This document shows positions 1 through 11,692 of a stretch of DNA of 64,000 nt, in pieces. Every line of letters starts with the position of its first letter. The stretch's first letter is position 1. The stretch covers positions 124,001 through 188,000 of the forward strand of contig JAJNNY010000006.1 in assembly GCA_022453515.1 (NCBI GenBank). Reading direction: 5' to 3'. A model generated the notes under the pieces. That model searched no databases. It saw only the letters and a list, made by a program, of their open reading frames with translations, and was not told the origin of the DNA. The DNA is from Astrocystis sublimbata. Lineage: Eukaryota > Ascomycota > Sordariomycetes > Xylariales > Xylariaceae. Position numbers and translations under genes: made by a program.

Positions 1-673
1 CTCGCCCCTACCAAAGGCCCAGGAGGCTTGCGCGTACGCCTCACGTACCTCGTCACAGGTATTGCAACATCCTGGTTTCGTCGCGGCGGCTGGGGCGGTG
101 GCGCCGTAGCAAGTGCCACAGTAATCGGGATCGAGGTGGGTGGCTGCCTCGCTTTCGTCGTGGCTGTAGACTGTCAGCAACAATGGCCACATGGGATAGC
201 GCATTCACAATCGCAATCGCATCGAGGGTGTTAGACTGACAGCGCAAGTGCGGTAACATCGATGACACCTCCCCCCTGGGCGGCGGGTTGGAGCCTGACC
301 TTCTTCACGCCATGTAGAACACCATGCTGCTGCTCGCCAGACACATCCATAACGTCGAGGGTAAGGAGCTCGCAGGGCATCCTGGGGAAGGTGACGTTCA
401 TGTGGATCTCCATGCGCTCGCCTGTAGGACTCGTTAGCCAGCTGCCCCCGCGAGGCGGGATGCTGGGAAAGACAGCGCACCTCGGCCCTTATCCACGATG
501 AGCTCAGGATGTATGACGATCCTCCTGTAGTCGTACCATTCTCCCCAGGCAAGGTAGAGAACAACGATAACGGAGATGATTGTGACTATGCCACCAGAGG
601 TAGTGCGCACCCTCGCATCCTCGACCGTCTTGGTAAAAGCGTCAAGCCTCGTGAATCTCGACTTGGGAGCCAT
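1..673 (-). CDS. erv46: Erv46-like ER-Golgi cargo receptor (ERGIC family), 5' part only
   Basis: Erv46 cycles between ER and Golgi in COPII/COPI vesicles and, with Erv41, retrieves escaped ER proteins. Three exons are visible: 673-481, 421-241 and 163-1; the introns (422-480, 164-240) have GT-AG ends and the joined frame stays open for 179 codons, running out of the window. The protein starts MAPKSRFTRLDAFTKTVEDA, followed by a hydrophobic segment (TIISVIVVLYLAW, about residues 31-43), which is the family's N-terminal membrane anchor with a short cytosolic tail. The lumenal part has FPRMPCELLTLDVMDVSGEQ and the Cys-rich YCGTCYG...GCCNTCDEVREAY stretch typical of Erv46. The C-terminal half, with the second membrane segment and sorting tail, is missing only because the window ends. 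Identity is confident from these conserved blocks. Confidence 0.93.
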
Positions 674-2029
674 GGCGGCTGAGTCGGTTCGATGGAAAAA
701 TTCTCGATAGGCTCAGGCTGCGCAGTGGCGCAGAGGGCGCAGAGAGCGCAGCGAGCGACAAGTTGAAAGTAGGAGGCAGGATACGGCGGGTACGGCGGCG
801 AAGAAACAGCAGGAGAGCCAGATCACCGTAGGAGCGGCATGAGACGTATGGACGCTGATGCACGGAGCTGCTGTAAAGTGGCGATGTTAGCATGTGCATG
901 AGCAGCGCATCAAATCCACGGCGGGTTGTGGACAAGCAGTCTGCGCGAGCGACGATGGGAAGCTGGGAACCTACGCGTATATCGACGCTGACGTGCAGAG
1001 GAGGGGGATTTGGCGGGCTGATATTGAAGCACGAGGTAATAACAACTGGCTTCCAAGGTACACGTAGGTTAGTTAAGGTTGTCGATGCTTCCGGGTGTCA
1101 TCCGTTCGTTGCTCGAGGCCAGACGGGCCAGACTGCCCAGGCAGTCGTGGACTCAAGGGATGGGACGCACTAAGTCGGAAAGGCCACCTTCGCGTTCCAG
1201 GGACCAGCCAATCAATCTAGCCAATTGGGAGCTGCCTTAGCCTGCCAAGGGTACCAAAAATACTAAAAATATAAGTTGGACCCTGTCGGGCCTGTCCGCC
1301 TGCCTACTACCTAGGGCATATGTACCTAGGGATCCTGTTAGGTACTAGCCCGCCCCCCCCCCTTCATGCCCGTCATGCCCGTGAGTTTCGGCCATTGCCC
1401 CCCATAAAAAGCACCTATGGAGGTACCCAGGTAGTAGTTGAGATAGAATCAATTAACGATGCTCTCATTCACATTGCTGTCTACGGCAGCTCTCCCTTTC
1501 GGAAACGTCATGTACGACCACTATCTAAGACTGGGTTGGAGTTTTGCACTTCGATGGACAGCAGCCCGCGCTGCAGCAAGCATCGTTCATCACCCTACTA
1601 TCTATGTCGGTACGACATCAGTTCGACCTCTTGCAACGAAAAGGATAGATGATGCATGTGGCCAATGATGGAGTTGATTGGTAGGAAGCTAAATAATGAG
1701 GGACAACTCCTGCGATGTCCTACTAGACTAGGTTGAGGGCGGGCAGCATAGGCTTGAAGTCAATAGGCACGCACTCATTAACATTGTAACCCAGTTTGGT
1801 TCTTCTTAACGTCGCTGACGCCGTGTGACTCATACTCACTCATATTACTCGCTCACACAGAGGACACAAGATACCAGACCTTTTGCGACTATATCAGTAA
1901 CATCGCCCAAGCTTCAAGGGAAACTAACACTCATCCATCACACCTGAGACCGTTCACAGACGCCTAAGCCTGACAATAGCGGCGGTGGCAAGAGCGATTC
2001 ACGAGAGCCGGAAACTCCAGCCATCAGCA
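674..2029. other. Intergenic region between divergent Erv46 and GNAT genes
   Basis: I see no convincing gene here; the open frames lack recognisable domains. It serves as the promoter side of both neighbours. It contains a run of C around 1348-1360 and variants of the recurring intergenic palindrome (TACCTAGGG around 1309 and 1322), but no perfect copy. Confidence 0.5.
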
Positions 2030-2638
2030 ATGTCAACCCCAACAGAACCCACGGCTGCCCCAGCAGAAGCAGCCAGTCCTCCATGTCCCAGCGTGCCCCC
2101 AACCGCCATCATCAGCACGGCGAGCTTCTACATACGCCCTTACGAAGTGTCCGACGCCGAGGCGCTCGCTCGAGGCGCCAATGACCTCGAGCTCGCCAGA
2201 CACATGCGCACCAGCTTCCCGTCTCCCTACACGCTCGAGGACGCGCACTGGTGGATCGCCCACTGCCACAGCAACCCCCATCCCCCCAAGTTCGGGATAT
2301 TCACGCCTGACGGCCAGTTCGCTGGCGCGCTGGGACTGCAGACCCCAGGCGATAGCGTGTACGCGGGCACGCGGGAGCTGGGCTACTATACGGTGCGCAA
2401 GTTCTGGGGCCGCGGGCTGATGACGGAGGCTGTCAAGATGTTTGCACGGTGGGCGTTCGAGACGCACGAGGACATCATTCGCATTGAAGCCATGGTGTTC
2501 GGTCTCAATGAGGGGAGTATGAAGGTGCTGAGGAAGGCTGGGTTCGTAGAGGAGGGCACGAAGCGGTTGGCGGTTGTGAAGAATGGGGTGCGGATGGACG
2601 AGGTCATCTTTGGCCTCGTCAGGTCAGATTTGTCTTGA
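2030..2638 (+). CDS. GNAT-family N-acetyltransferase (RimJ/RimL-like)
   Basis: Single-exon gene of 202 residues. The start is the ATG at 2030; the same frame is open further upstream but without an ATG. A disordered, Pro/Ala-rich N-terminus (about 30 residues) precedes a GNAT fold of the Acetyltransf_3 type: FYIRPYEVSDAEALARGAND (strand 1), LGYYTVRKFWGRGLMTEAVK, where the R-x-x-G-R/x-G/A-like acetyl-CoA loop is FWGRGL, and NEGSMKVLRKAGFVEEGTKR, the conserved Asn and GF(V)EEG motif. Enzymes of this type move an acetyl group from acetyl-CoA to a small amine or an N-terminal amino group; the substrate cannot be told from sequence. It converges on the trehalase gene, with about 215 bases between the stops. 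Family assignment is confident, function beyond that unknown. Confidence 0.88.
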   Translation: MSTPTEPTAAPAEAASPPCPSVPPTAIISTASFYIRPYEVSDAEALARGANDLELARHMRTSFPSPYTLEDAHWWIAHCHSNPHPPKFGIFTPDGQFAGALGLQTPGDSVYAGTRELGYYTVRKFWGRGLMTEAVKMFARWAFETHEDIIRIEAMVFGLNEGSMKVLRKAGFVEEGTKRLAVVKNGVRMDEVIFGLVRSDLS

Positions 2639-2852
2639 GTGATCAGAGATATCGTGACTATGAGATCGTGCGCATCATGATGCATATTACCTATAGGGAA
2701 TCGTTGTGCCCCTGCTCTCCCATGAGTCGGTGGTAGAATTCGGAGTTGGTGGAATTGAAAGATAAATTAAACTTTATTTTTTATATTCTCTACATAATTT
2801 AGGTTATATGGATAAAATCTAGACAACTCGGTATCAATACGCGCGCGCTCGC

Positions 2853-5548
2853 TTACGCAGCCCTCCTACCAAATTTCTTGACCCATCTAGCATCTACACC
2901 AGACAAGAAAACAGCACGCTTGCTATTCGATGAATCAGGTTCCGCCGGCTTCAAGTCGCCGCAGTTCGGCCGTTTAACTGCATGATATTAGCTTCGTATA
3001 CAAGAAGAAGAAAGTAGTATATTGAGCGTATAGAGCTCAAGACACAACTCACGTTTGTTACCAAAGATGTCAACCGCCCAAATCAGCACGCCATTTGACC
3101 ACCCGAATCCTTCGACGACTTCGTACTCGCCGCCACCACCGGCGGCATTGATTGAATCGTCCGAGTACTTCTCGAAAATGATGCCCTGGGCCTCGGGATC
3201 CATGATGCCTTCGAGACGGGGCAGCTCATCGGTCGAGCCACCGGTCGATCGCCATGTACAGAACGTGCTGTCGAGGTAGCGCTGCGCCAGTTTCAGAGCC
3301 AACTCCTGTATCTCAATGTAGTAAGGGTCATCCTTCCCAAAGGTAGGAGGTGTGTTGAGCAGTCCCTTCATTAAAGCGTACATCAGCGGTGGCCAGACAT
3401 TTGGCTGATCCCACCTACGCTAACAGTCAGTGTTTTTTTCTATTACCATCAAAGCAGTTTGAGAGCACGGGCATGAGGGTCGATTCTGATACATGGCTCT
3501 GTGTGTTTCGCGAATCTTTTGGGCAAAATGGGATTCCTTACTGTTGGCCAGAGTTGAGAATGGATGCGGCGATCCCGCCCGCCTTCTCATCAAGAAGGTT
3601 CGCGACGCTCTTATAGGCGTTTCTGACAGCGAGAGGGTTGTTCTTTAGTTGTTTGGGGGCCGCCCCGAGCCAGAAAGGGTAGTATTGCGCAGGGTAGAAG
3701 GCGACTTGGTAACCATCGGGAGCATCTGCCTTTTGCGCTGGTGTCGTATCCTTGTCTGCAAGGGTGTAGACATTCTGCTGGCGGGAAGTCAGGTTGTAGT
3801 CGAAATAGCTGCCGTATTTCTCGTTCCACATCAAGTCGAACATCGCAGCAGAGCGGTTCTTGGCCAAGCCTTCAAATTCAGCGGCTGTGGATTTGTCGCC
3901 CGCATCTTTCAGGTAGCCAGCAATCGCAATTTCGTTGGCATATAGGATTGAGTTCAAATCAACCCCTATTGTGCCTACCACGTTGAGAGTTCGTAAAGGG
4001 AAGTAGACATCATCCACGGCATCGGAGGGGTTCGTAAGCCAGCGGGTGGTATAGTCCAAGCCCGACTCAGCTCCCGATGCAAGATTGGAATACAACGAAG
4101 CCCTTTCGGAATCGTTCAGAGGGTGTGCTTCGGGGTAAATTATGCCCGAGTCCGCATAGTACGAATGATTGTTGGCAGTGACCCAATCTTCGCGATACGA
4201 CTCCGGTCGCGGTTGCGTGTTGGACACGGCATAGCTAGAGTGAACCACATGATTAGCAATGCCACATGCAGGGCTACACTGATTTTGGTCTCACTGGGCT
4301 AGAGAATAAGTGCAACCCTCCTTGGTTTTCACTTCAACAGTTCGGTTTGTTGTCCAGAAGCTATGTTCCTTGATTAGAAGTGGCAGCGCACGATCGAGAA
4401 TGCTCGTGTCATTCGTGTAGTCAACATATGTCTTCACCACTGTGGAATTGGTTGTTAGCTTTCGCCAACTTTGCATGAGCGCACTGGGAAAAATGAGAAG
4501 GCTCTCCTTGCGACGCATCGCGTCGATCAGATGAGAACATAATTTGCTCTAGAATGTGTCTGGTTGAGAGTAAAGCGAGTTCGGACTGTTACATACTCTG
4601 TGTTAGGAGCGGGGGCTGAGATCGATTGAGATAGTAAAGCCGAGCGCCGTTGGGGACAAAGCCGAACTCTTCGACGAAATCAAGAAAGTTCTCAATTATG
4701 TTCCTATTCCGTGTCAGAAGATCTTGTGGCGCTCTTATAGTCTGGTCGATTTTTGTAACATCGACGTACCTTGAGATCTTAGTGAAGCTACCCTTTGTGC
4801 GTAGCAAGCCTTCTATAATCCAAAATGAATCCCAGTAATAGGGCTCTCGGAAGCGACCTCCGGCAACAACAACTTCAGTGCCAAGTATTAGTACAGCTTC
4901 TTTATAAAACTTCTGGTTGTAGATGGGGATCGTGTAGTCGCCCAATGTCCATTCAAAATGAAAGTCTTGTACAAAGATGGCGTCTGATATCACTCACAAG
5001 TCCTGTTCACAGGGATGAAGCTGTTTACACAGTCATCACACTCGCCTGAGCCAACATATTTCCTTGTTAAGTCGGGCCAAATTTCAATGACCTTCTCAGT
5101 GAACTGCTTGATGACAGAATCTTCAATTTTGTCGAGGAACACAGGGTCAGTCTCCAATTGATCGGTGGGCACAGTTTCGAGCTCCGAACCCGCCTCGCCA
5201 AAGTATGTTGACAAGAAATCATTCAACTCCGTGTCATTGGTAAGAGGCTTGGCCAACTTTTCAAAAGCCGCAAGGACTTCGTTCAGAGGCTTTTTGGTTG
5301 GGCTGCGCGCGTCTTAGTGAGCTGGCGTCACTAAAAGGCTTTGGTAAGATCCATGCTTACAGATCCACGAAAGTCTTCGAGTCAGAGAATGGCCTGGCCA
5401 ATTCGACTTGTCTAAGGAGCTCGCCGGTACAGTATATGGGCGAGTCACATGGCGTGAAGGTAGAGCCGTTCTGGAACAGGGCGCGTGCTGGTGAAATGCT
5501 GGCAAGAAGCACGGTAGCAGTGCTAGTCAGATGTCGTAAGGGTGCCAT
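2853..5548 (-). CDS. Secreted trehalase, glycoside hydrolase family 37
   Basis: Hydrolyses trehalose to two glucose molecules. Eight exons: 5548-5361, 5302-4998, 4872-4770, 4703-4597, 4439-4295, 4234-3542, 3414-3053 and 2977-2853; together 2028 bases, 675 residues, all introns GT-AG. The start at 5548 opens a signal peptide (MAPLRHLTSTATVLLASISPARA); an upstream in-frame start would put 14 residues before it, so I chose the inner ATG. GH37 signature 1 is VVAGGRFREPYYWDSFW (about 166-181), signature 2 is QWDQPNVWPP (514-523), and the Gly-rich GGGGEYEVVEGFGWSNG lies near 606-622. There is no calcium-binding regulatory N-terminus like that of cytosolic neutral trehalase Nth1, so an extracellular or wall role is inferred. 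Many NxT/S sites (for example NDTS, NRT, NRS) fit secretion. The intron at 4704-4769 is 66 bases, has no in-frame stop and could be retained without frameshift. A short basic tail follows the domain. Confidence 0.93.
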
Positions 5549-5616
5549 AATGGAGATCTCGACAACCGACGGGAAGATAGTTATTGCCAAACAGCTGACG
5601 AGAGCTACCTAAGGCC

Positions 5617-5621
5617 AGGGG
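5617..5621 (-). promoter_or_regulatory. Possible stress-response element (CCCCT) upstream of trehalase
   Basis: AGGGG on the plus strand reads CCCCT towards the trehalase start, about 70 bases upstream of its ATG. CCCCT is the yeast Msn2/4 stress element and trehalose genes are classic targets, but a five-base match is expected often by chance, so this is only a suggestion. Confidence 0.2.
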
Positions 5622-8164
5622 GTATTAGAGATTACGATTGGCGACAAAACACATATGGAAAGCAATTTATGCTGACGATGGTGAACAAAGAGATAGATTT
5701 TGGGTAAGCTTACAAGCAACAAGAATGAGGCCATCCATGAATGTATATGGAAGTTGTTATCGTGTAATTCCAGTCAGACACTACATCACAGTACCATTCT
5801 ACGCTACCTATTAGCTAGCTGCGTACCTGTACGGGACCTCCTAGGTAGTGGCATCATTCAGTGCCAGGTACAGATCTGGCTTCCCAGTCTCCCAGATACC
5901 TGGCACGCCTGGGTCCCAGATGTAGGCTAGCAGGAAGTATCCACTGTAAACATTGCGTGACTACGTCAACCATCGTTCTCGTGTGGACTTTCCCCTTGTT
6001 TCCCTCGTGATGCGCGCGAGCTTGGTGGAACTATGTGTAACTACTCCATGTAGGTACATATAGATTGGTATCTACCGTCTCCGACAGCGCTGTCAGAACC
6101 TTGAGGCTGCCGCATTATTGCATCTCACTTTGTGCAATTCAATTTACATGGACAGACAGACCTCGTAGTACGAAGAAAATATCACCCCTATTTACATGAA
6201 CTCTGGTAGTAGGAGAGGGAGGACAGTACCGTCTTCTTTCGCACCGCACAAGGTACGGAGGAGTAGGCCGGGTCAGAGCCGGCATACCAGACACAGTCAG
6301 CGAGCGGGGAAAATTGCTTATACTGTATAAATCATCATTGGCGTCTACGAGCATATTCGGTCCGACAGCCTTGGCCCTCACAGCTTCCCTTAGGTACCTG
6401 ACATGTTCGCATACTAGGAAAACATATGTGAAGAAATGCCAGGACGGTTATGTCCAGATGTTTGTCGGTAAAACATACCACAAGCGGACCAACTCTAAGC
6501 GCAGAACAGGTCATGCTTACTCGGCATCTCGTCTGCCCAGCCTTACATTATCCCTTGCCTTTGTCAGGAGTGGACCGGCTTTCGTCTAGTGCCTGGCCTA
6601 ACAGGTAAGCAAATTGCCTTTGACGTGAAGGCATCTCCGAAAGTACATCGGCAGACTTGGCGGGTTTGTATGTCCAAGAACCTTACCGTGCTCCGGATGC
6701 TCGTACGCAGATACTGACTGTTGTTATCTATGGTCACATAATCTACGCATAGAGTTCTGCATAGAGGGCGAAATTGATGAGGCGGGCAGAGAGGTTGGCG
6801 GACCAAATCCGGGGAGATTGTGAAATTGCGAAATTGTGGAGTTGAGGTGATGGTGGTTCTGATTGAGAGTGGAAGGATCACGATGCCGGCATGCAACGTC
6901 ATGACAGGAAACGCTAAAAGACCTACCGCAGCTTGTGACCCAAAATTTGCCAATGTTCAGCCGCATTACCCCAGCCTTCCCCACATTCTTTCAAGTGACT
7001 CTGGACCTCTGGGCGTTCGCTCGTCAAGCTCGTCTTCCCCGGACCCCAGGCCCCAAGCCGATAAAGTCCGAGCCCCCGAGTATTTATCTGACTTGGAAGT
7101 CAAACCCCAAGTTCTACCCTTGTCTGTTTGTGTAATTCAACTGAATCTGGACGTGCTGGTACGGAAGCCTCCTGAACTATAGGTCCTAAACTAGAGGCTC
7201 TAAACCCCGAAAATGGAGAGTCGCCTATCTTTTGCTCCAGGGATTGTTTTAGCCCAGTCGGAGTCTAGCAAAAGCAAGAGTTTAGATGACTGTCAATGAC
7301 GATTTGACAGTAGGTGTGTCAAAAGACAGAGAGACTGAGAGACTGAAAGCAGATTGCCATTGATTGTCACGATCATCTTTCAACCGAGACAACAACGAAA
7401 ACTATCACCAGGTGAGGGGCTATCGACAGCTAAAAAGAGCTATAATTATATTAATGATGGAGAGGTTTCGAAATATGTTGGCTCCCTCTCCATCGATATC
7501 TTTTATCTACCTAGATATCTCACACAACTACTTATCCTCCTACAACGCCAGACTCTCAGATATAGACCCATCCCGTCATACGACCTCGGCCCAGCTCAAT
7601 CAACTCCACGCCCCAACACGAGGCCCCGGCACGATTTCTCGATATGAGGAGGCATCTGGACGTGTACTGAGCGAGGTAGGTAGGTGGATGTTGGTACAGA
7701 ATGACTGGATGACTGGGTGCTAAGTACCTTAAGTCGCTCGGGTCGGTAGAATCGGCGCTAGGGAATCTGGCACGTGTCTAGCTGATCTGGCGATTGGGGT
7801 ACATACAATGGGTATTAGTGGGCTCGGGCTACCTGTACCTATTGTACATTCCTACTTGTACAGGTATGTACCGAAGGTACACAAAGTCATTGGTGATCAT
7901 CCATCATCCCACAAGGCTGTTATAAGAATGCGTAGAAGTTGAATATCAACAACATGAACCCCCTACCTTTTATGAAACATCGCCGGATGATTCCATTGTG
8001 CCATTAGCTTGAAGACTAACGCATCTGCGGAAGAAAGTGCAGGCTAAAGGCTACCTGCGGGTAGGAAGAGAAAACGAGAGATAATGACCTGTTGAGAAGT
8101 TCACATACCTCATACCGCACATAGTATCATACCAGCCAGACGTAGCTATGCCACTTTCTGGTCT

Positions 8165-8310
8165 TGGATTGGATTGGATTGGATGGGATGGATTGGATTG
8201 GATGGGATGGATTGGATTGGATGGGATGGATTGGATTGGATGGGATGGATTGGATTGGATGGGATGGATTGGATTGAATGGGATGGATTGGATTGAATGG
8301 GATGGATGAT
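8165..8310. repeat. 19-bp minisatellite, about 7 copies
   Basis: GGGATGGATTGGATTGGAT repeats head to tail; the GGGAT element recurs at 8185, 8204, 8223, 8242, 8261, 8280 and 8299, exactly 19 bases apart. The last two units carry a TGGAT-to-TGAAT change, and GGATT pentamers extend the array on the left and GGATGAT on the right. Purine-rich on the plus strand. Frames read through it are shadows of the repeat, not a gene. Confidence 0.95.
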
Positions 8311-9610
8311 GGATGATAGATGGGGGAAGGAGAAGATGGACGGGAAGATGGATGGGAAGATCAGTCACTGTATCAAAGACGTGGTAGTAGCCCTCCATAC
8401 TGAACATTGGAAGGCTCCAAGTATCGCACCCATCTCTACATACCCATCTTCGGCAACTCTACTTCTGATCCATCTCAGGTCAGGGACCCAGAGGGACAAC
8501 GACGCACGTCAGACCACAAGACATTTTGTTTTGAGGGAAATGGGGCTCCGATGTCAAGAGAAGTTACGTCGGGCTGAAGGGGTTGATGGTGTTTGCGAAA
8601 AGGCAGGCAGTGAGTGTACCCTAAAGTTTCCTCCGAGGAGATTCCAAGGTTAACCTTGATCACATGTAAAATTATCCATGAAGCAAGAGTGGATAGTGCC
8701 GTAATCACATCCGTTGTTCTTTGAATTGGGCCAGGTACGCACCTCAGGGGGCGGGGACTCCCAATTTGCAGCCGAATCCAACTCAAAAGTGCCCCCACGA
8801 ATTATCTCGCCAAACTACGAATATTTCTGCCAGAAAAGGACCAAAGGGCAATACTACTGGGCAACTAATGAGCGATTGAACCTGAATCCGCGGCGGCTTA
8901 ATTAATGATACAATATGAGTGTGACTGATATGCTATACACAGCAATAAAGCCAATCAGGAATGGAATTGGAGCATCAGCGGCAATCTTCTGTGGCTGCAG
9001 AGTGGTCGGTTTCACATGCACTTGCGCTAATTTCATGATAAGTTTGAGTCCCCCACAGGCTCACAATAGCAGAGGGAACTAGAACGAACACTCATGAGTT
9101 GGGGTATTGTGCCCATACAGCTATGTTGATGGTGTGCGTCTCGAAACTCGTTCAATGAGGACTGAGGTCCTTGTCAGTCTCAAGCTGCCATGGATAAAGT
9201 GCAACTTGGCTTGATGTCACAATATTGCTCCAAATAGATTGGGGTGAGTAATGTCATTATTGGCTCTATATCAGATGTGAGGCTCCTTATTTGCCACATG
9301 AACAACTTGTACTTCGGGAATCTAGAAACCCCAGTACTGATACAAGATTCTTCTCAACGACGGTTCAAGGTCTTCATGAAAGGTATGCTGTGGAGATGGC
9401 TGATTGTTTCAACGCTGTCGACACTCGGCGCTTACGCCAAACACTTCAAGCAACACATTCTCCTAGACCAGGTATCCACCTGTGCATGAGCCATACGCAG
9501 GACCACCCTTCGCCGAGTCTTGTTCGGAGTGCAGTACTCAAGGTTCGATGCTTGTAGTTTTCTCCAAGCTCATGTGGAGATTTCCCTAAGAGTCGGTAGA
9601 GCTTGTCTCT

Positions 9611-10503
9611 CTATGAATCGATATCCATCTTCTCGTCGCCTGTGACTTCTAGGTCATGGACGCTAACATATTTGCCCATGTCATTTCTGGTGATTATCTT
9701 CTCGTTCAGGACTGCCGTGGTACCGCGCTTGAACTTGTAGTTCTTCAACTTCTGGCTACGCTCATTCGGCTTCACGAAGCCGCGGTGTAATGTGGTCTTG
9801 TCGGCTGTGATAACGGCTAGATCGACGTTGGAACCGGATCCCAGATCATTGAAGATACCGGCTTGGATAGCCTGCGAGCAGAGATGCATGGCATCCTCCT
9901 TGGTGCAGTTGGGCTTCCACTGGGACTCGAAGACAGACATGGCGGCTAATGAACCAGAGCCCATGGTGACGTAGGGGAGTTTGTCGGTACTGCCATGAGC
10001 ATGGACGGTGAATAGGTGGGTTCCGGTAGGGTCGACGCCAGCAACAACCAGATAGGCTCCGATGTGGCCCTGGTAACGGAAAAGATGTTGTTTGAGCAGG
10101 GTCATGCAGGTGACGACGCGGGGCTTGCGACCGGTGGAGAGGGAGTGTAGCTCGAGCTGGGAGGAGATGAGGGCGGTGGTGAACTCGGTGTCGGCGGCGG
10201 TACCGGCACCAGCGCACCAGATCTGCGGGGAGATGTAGTGAAGCTTCTCGCAGTTCTTGTCGGCGACGATGGGGCCGCTCGTGGCTCGGGTGTCGGCGGC
10301 GATCTGAGCAGCTGTCGTCAGAAGGGGAGTGGCGTAAGACGAGGGAGGGGCAGGGGCAGGGGCGGAATCTGGCTCACCACAACGCCGCCGTCATATATGC
10401 ATCCAACGATGGTTGTTCCTGTGCTGGTGGCCTTGGGTAGAGGTACGCCTTGGGCGTGTAGCGCCGCATTGCGGTTGTAGTTGGAGAAATCGAAGCCAGG
10501 CAT
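9611..10503 (-). CDS. pup1: 20S proteasome subunit beta-2 (trypsin-like active site)
   Basis: One of the three catalytic beta subunits of the proteasome core, cutting after basic residues in cytosol and nucleus. Two exons, 10503-10378 and 10303-9611, with a 74-base intron (GTGAGC...CAG, phase 0), giving 272 residues, the usual length. The propeptide [10 protein letters not shown]...ATSTG is followed by TTIVG; autocleavage before Thr30 exposes the catalytic nucleophile as in yeast Pup1. Further family blocks are [20 protein letters not shown], where the Asp and Lys of the active site sit, [10 protein letters not shown], and [16 protein letters not shown] with the GSGS turn. The long C-terminal arm that wraps around beta-3 in Pup1 is present and ends acidic (DEKMDIDS). 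The gene is divergent from Nup159 across a 1.2 kb promoter region. I saw no canonical yeast PACE box near it. Confidence 0.96.
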
Positions 10504-11692
10504 ACTGGCGAGAGCGGGAGCGGAGTCGGGAGTCGGGATGCGAGGATACGGCGGGCGGTAGGCGGCACGCACAAGAAGTGGTGGTGATCAGGGGAGCGCA
10601 AGCCTTGGTGTGACTGCGTGGATCCGGGGAGGTCTAAGGCGAGGCCCGTTGTGTTGCGGTGCAGTGGATGGTGCAGGTGGTTTTGGTGTAGAGTGTCGGA
10701 TGGTTACCTGTAGGTAAGAGGTGTTGTATTTGTCGTGGTGTTTGAGCTGCTGTCCACCCAGGCATTAGGTAAGGTAGGTTGCGAGAGCTTACGACCAGAG
10801 CTAGCTGCCTTATGCCTGCCTGTCTGCTTGCCCGCTGTACTTAACTCCTGCCCGCCGCCATTGGCCCCTGCTGATGTAAGGTAAGGTAGCCTGGAGGTAG
10901 ATCGATGACCTACTAGGTGCCTCCAAGTACTTAGATACCTAGGTACGTAAAGATACTTCGATATGCAACAGAAGATACTCCCATACTGGTGATATCATCT
11001 AACATCTTGAAACTCTCAAGTTGTTTCTAGATTATTATGCACATTGCAATCAATAATAAGCCGTCTGCGGCTGCATGGGAGCTACAGGAGAGTGACTTTT
11101 CAAAGGTAGAGCATGAGTGCTAAAGTACCTAGAGAACCTGATATGACCTTGGTGTACCTGGTGGGTCAGGTCCGCTGCTAGGTGCCCTGCTACGCATGTC
11201 CTAGGCCCGTGCTAGGGTTATCGTGGTTGGATTACCTTACTTTTTGCTGGAGCAACGCTGTTCACCTGGGCAATCGCGTCAGGCCCGCGAAGAAAGAAAG
11301 AGTGACAGGTTCAGCGAAGGAGATGAAAAGGAAGGCACGAACACAACTCAGGGCTGTAGTTCGTCATGACCACCTTCCAGTTGTAGCTCAACCATCATTT
11401 TTTACCTAACCTTAGCAGGTACATATGTACCTAGCTCCCTTGCGACAGACGGGAGCTTCTAGACTCTACTGCAAAGCTCCGACCTCGTCGCATTACCTAC
11501 CAAGTAGGTATTTCCCATCCGCGTTGCTCCAGTCTGCAACAATATAATTAGTACCAACCAACCAGCGCGACGCCTCCGGCTCCCTTCAACCCAACAACAA
11601 TCACTCGCCATCCCACGAATCCACGTCCGCTTTGACCTGTGCATGCTGCTTATCTGCACTGCGCTGCCGGACGCGCGCCTCTAGTTGACGCC
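10504..11692. other. Bidirectional promoter region, Pup1/Nup159
   Basis: No gene recognised. The region carries a perfect TACCTAGGTA palindrome at 10936-10945 and the 12-base palindrome GTACATATGTAC at 11419-11430, both of which recur in other intergenic spaces of this window. Confidence 0.5.

Larger units (their letters stand above)
5549..9610. other. 4 kb without a recognisable gene
   Basis: This lies between the trehalase 5' end and the Pup1 3' end. I read both strands and found only short open frames with no known domain, no signal peptide followed by a compact Cys-rich protein, and no tRNA. It holds the 19-bp minisatellite at 8165-8310. A long non-coding RNA or a small lineage-specific gene cannot be excluded without transcript data. 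Confidence 0.45.

Noticed and set aside
1985..2029. Longer N-terminus for the acetyltransferase
   Set aside because: The extension begins with GTG, not ATG; the first ATG in frame is at 2030.
2033..2467. 144-codon frame opposite the acetyltransferase, and many similar antisense frames over Nup159, helicase and DUF8004-like genes
   Set aside because: They are shadows created by GC-rich codon use of the real gene; none has a domain.
8051..8407. 118-codon open frame on the minus strand rich in PSHPIQSNP
   Set aside because: It is a translation of the 19-bp minisatellite and has no start context or conserved content.
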